DNA from: Verrucomicrobiales bacterium | GTDB taxonomy: Bacteria; Verrucomicrobiota; Verrucomicrobiia; Verrucomicrobiales; V1-33 | Length of the DNA stretch: 6,843 nucleotides | NCBI GenBank assembly: GCA_023253495.1 | Contig: JALRGF010000709.1 | Coordinates: forward strand, 1 to 6,843 | Direction: 5' to 3' | Shown: positions 6,185-6,843 of the stretch, in pieces | Numbering within the stretch: position 1 is the first letter of the stretch | How the letters are laid out: each line of letters opens with the position of its first letter | Notes under the pieces: model-generated | The model's database searches: none | The model's input: the letters and a program-made list of their open reading frames with translations, nothing else | What the model was told of the DNA's origin: nothing | Position numbers and translations under genes: made by a program

Positions 6185-6188
6185 AGGC
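6162..6188. repeat. 13-bp perfect tandem duplication in the fumC leader
   Basis: CATGGCGTGAAGG at 6162-6174 is repeated without a gap at 6175-6187, and the following C continues the period. It directly adjoins the GTCAACC repeats. A perfect tandem copy suggests a recent slippage duplication in the fumC upstream region. It does not lie in any confident gene. Confidence 0.6.
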
Positions 6189-6200
6189 CGCGGGCTCGGC

Positions 6201-6260
6201 ACCCTATCACTTTTTCAAATCCGCCTCCGGTTGCTGGCACCAATTCTGCTCAGGAATGAT
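6201..6260. promoter_or_regulatory. Weak candidate divergent promoters for fumC and the right-edge gene
   Basis: The 199-base gap 6112-6310 must hold the start signals of two divergent genes. In the plus direction, TTGCTG (6231-6236), 18 bases, then AATGAT (6255-6260) gives a weak sigma70-like pair, with a leader of about 45 bases to the ATG at 6311. In the minus direction, TGATAGGGT (complement of 6201-6209) resembles an extended -10 for fumC and would give a leader of about 80 bases that includes both direct-repeat pairs. Neither is strong, and promoter consensus in this lineage is not known to me. Confidence 0.2.
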
Positions 6261-6310
6261 GCGGGACAGGCCGCCCCCGATTCGGTCCCTCAGACAACCA
6301 TCAATTCACC

Positions 6311-6843
6311 ATGACCAAATCCACATCAGCCTTGTTCTCTCTCGCGGCCCTTACCAGCCAGCTCGCCCTGCCCGCCAAGGCCGGCACCACCACCGCCACC
6401 CCGGCATCGAAGAATCCACCGCCGGTAACACCCGCCGCCGAAACCCCGTTTGTCACCGGATTCCTCGCGGCCACTGTTGATACCCATTTCATCTCCTACG
6501 GCCAGGATGTCTGGGCTCTGGGCAATGACTGGAGCGAACCGCTCTTCCACCCGTCTCTGGAATTGAACTTCAACCTCGGTGGCGGCCTCGCCGCCTACGT
6601 CAATACCTGGTGGGACATCAACGACCTCGCCGCGTCTCCGATCGGCGGTAACATTCAGGAAATCGATGTGAATGCCGGCTTCTATTACACCATGGACAAA
6701 TGGAAGTTCCAGCTCGGCTACGGCGCCTGGATTTATGCCGAGCAGATCGAACACATCGTCGATGCCAAAATCTCGTACAACGACGGCCTGATCAATCCGT
6801 TCATCATGTTGCATGGCCGGGTTGACGACGGCCTTCCGTTCGA
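6311..6843 (+). CDS. Probable outer-membrane beta-barrel protein, 3'-truncated by the window edge
   Basis: The frame opens at the ATG at 6311 and stays open to the window end, giving 177 residues. Residues 1-24 are a signal peptide (MTKS, then hydrophobic ALFSLAALTSQLAL, cleavage near AKA/GT). Residues 25-45 are a Thr/Pro/Ala linker. From FVTGFLAATVDTHFISYGQD onward, short aromatic amphipathic strands alternate with Gly/Asn/Asp turns: PSLELNFNLGGGLAAYVNTWWD, then EIDVNAGFYYTMDKWKFQLGYGAWIYAEQ. The order of strand, psl-like block, nTW.d, EiDv.aGfyY and fqlGYgaw.Y resembles the TorF/CHP02001 putative porin group, and I recall similar proteins in Opitutaceae; both are recollections. The function is unknown. 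The start is set by the signal peptide; no Shine-Dalgarno sequence precedes it. It is divergent from fumC. Being truncated, its C-terminal aromatic signature cannot be checked. Confidence 0.8.
   Translation, partial: MTKSTSALFSLAALTSQLALPAKAGTTTATPASKNPPPVTPAAETPFVTGFLAATVDTHFISYGQDVWALGNDWSEPLFHPSLELNFNLGGGLAAYVNTWWDINDLAASPIGGNIQEIDVNAGFYYTMDKWKFQLGYGAWIYAEQIEHIVDAKISYNDGLINPFIMLHGRVDDGLPF

Overview
The window looks like ordinary chromosome from a GC-rich Gram-negative bacterium. The best guess is Verrucomicrobiota, probably an Opitutaceae-like lineage. That rests on my recollection of the family style of the unknown membrane protein and of the outer-membrane protein at the right edge, not on a search. 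Gram-negative is better supported: two proteins have signal peptides followed by beta-barrel-like sequence, and one of them ends in the aromatic residue typical of outer-membrane proteins. None of the five visible start codons has a recognisable Shine-Dalgarno sequence.

Layout, left to right. (1) 3-986 (+): the C-terminal part of a YtcJ-type metal-dependent amidohydrolase, cut by the left edge. (2) 997-2478 (+): a DcaP-like outer-membrane porin with a coiled-coil N-terminus, starting 10 bases after the amidohydrolase and probably co-transcribed with it. (3) 2479-2753: a 275-base intergenic region with three inverted repeats, one inside a terminator-like A-tract/hairpin/T-tract arrangement. 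(4) 2754-3287 (+): gluconokinase (gntK). (5) 3390-4646 (-): an unrecognised single-pass membrane protein, convergent with gntK. (6) 4711-6111 (-): class II fumarase (fumC), 64 bases upstream of the membrane protein and on the same strand. (7) 6112-6310: a divergent intergenic region with two short tandem direct repeats. (8) 6311-6843 (+): the N-terminal part of a secreted, probably outer-membrane beta-barrel protein, cut by the right edge.

The clearest functional unit is the amidohydrolase/porin pair, which suggests outer-membrane uptake of a small, possibly acidic or amide-containing compound coupled to its hydrolysis. GntK (gluconate to 6-phosphogluconate) and FumC (fumarate to malate, TCA cycle) are housekeeping carbon enzymes. 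The membrane protein behind fumC may share its transcript, but its function is unknown. I see no mobile element, CRISPR array, complete RNA gene or defence system. The least explained parts are the membrane protein, the repeat-bearing fumC leader and the inverted repeat ahead of gntK.
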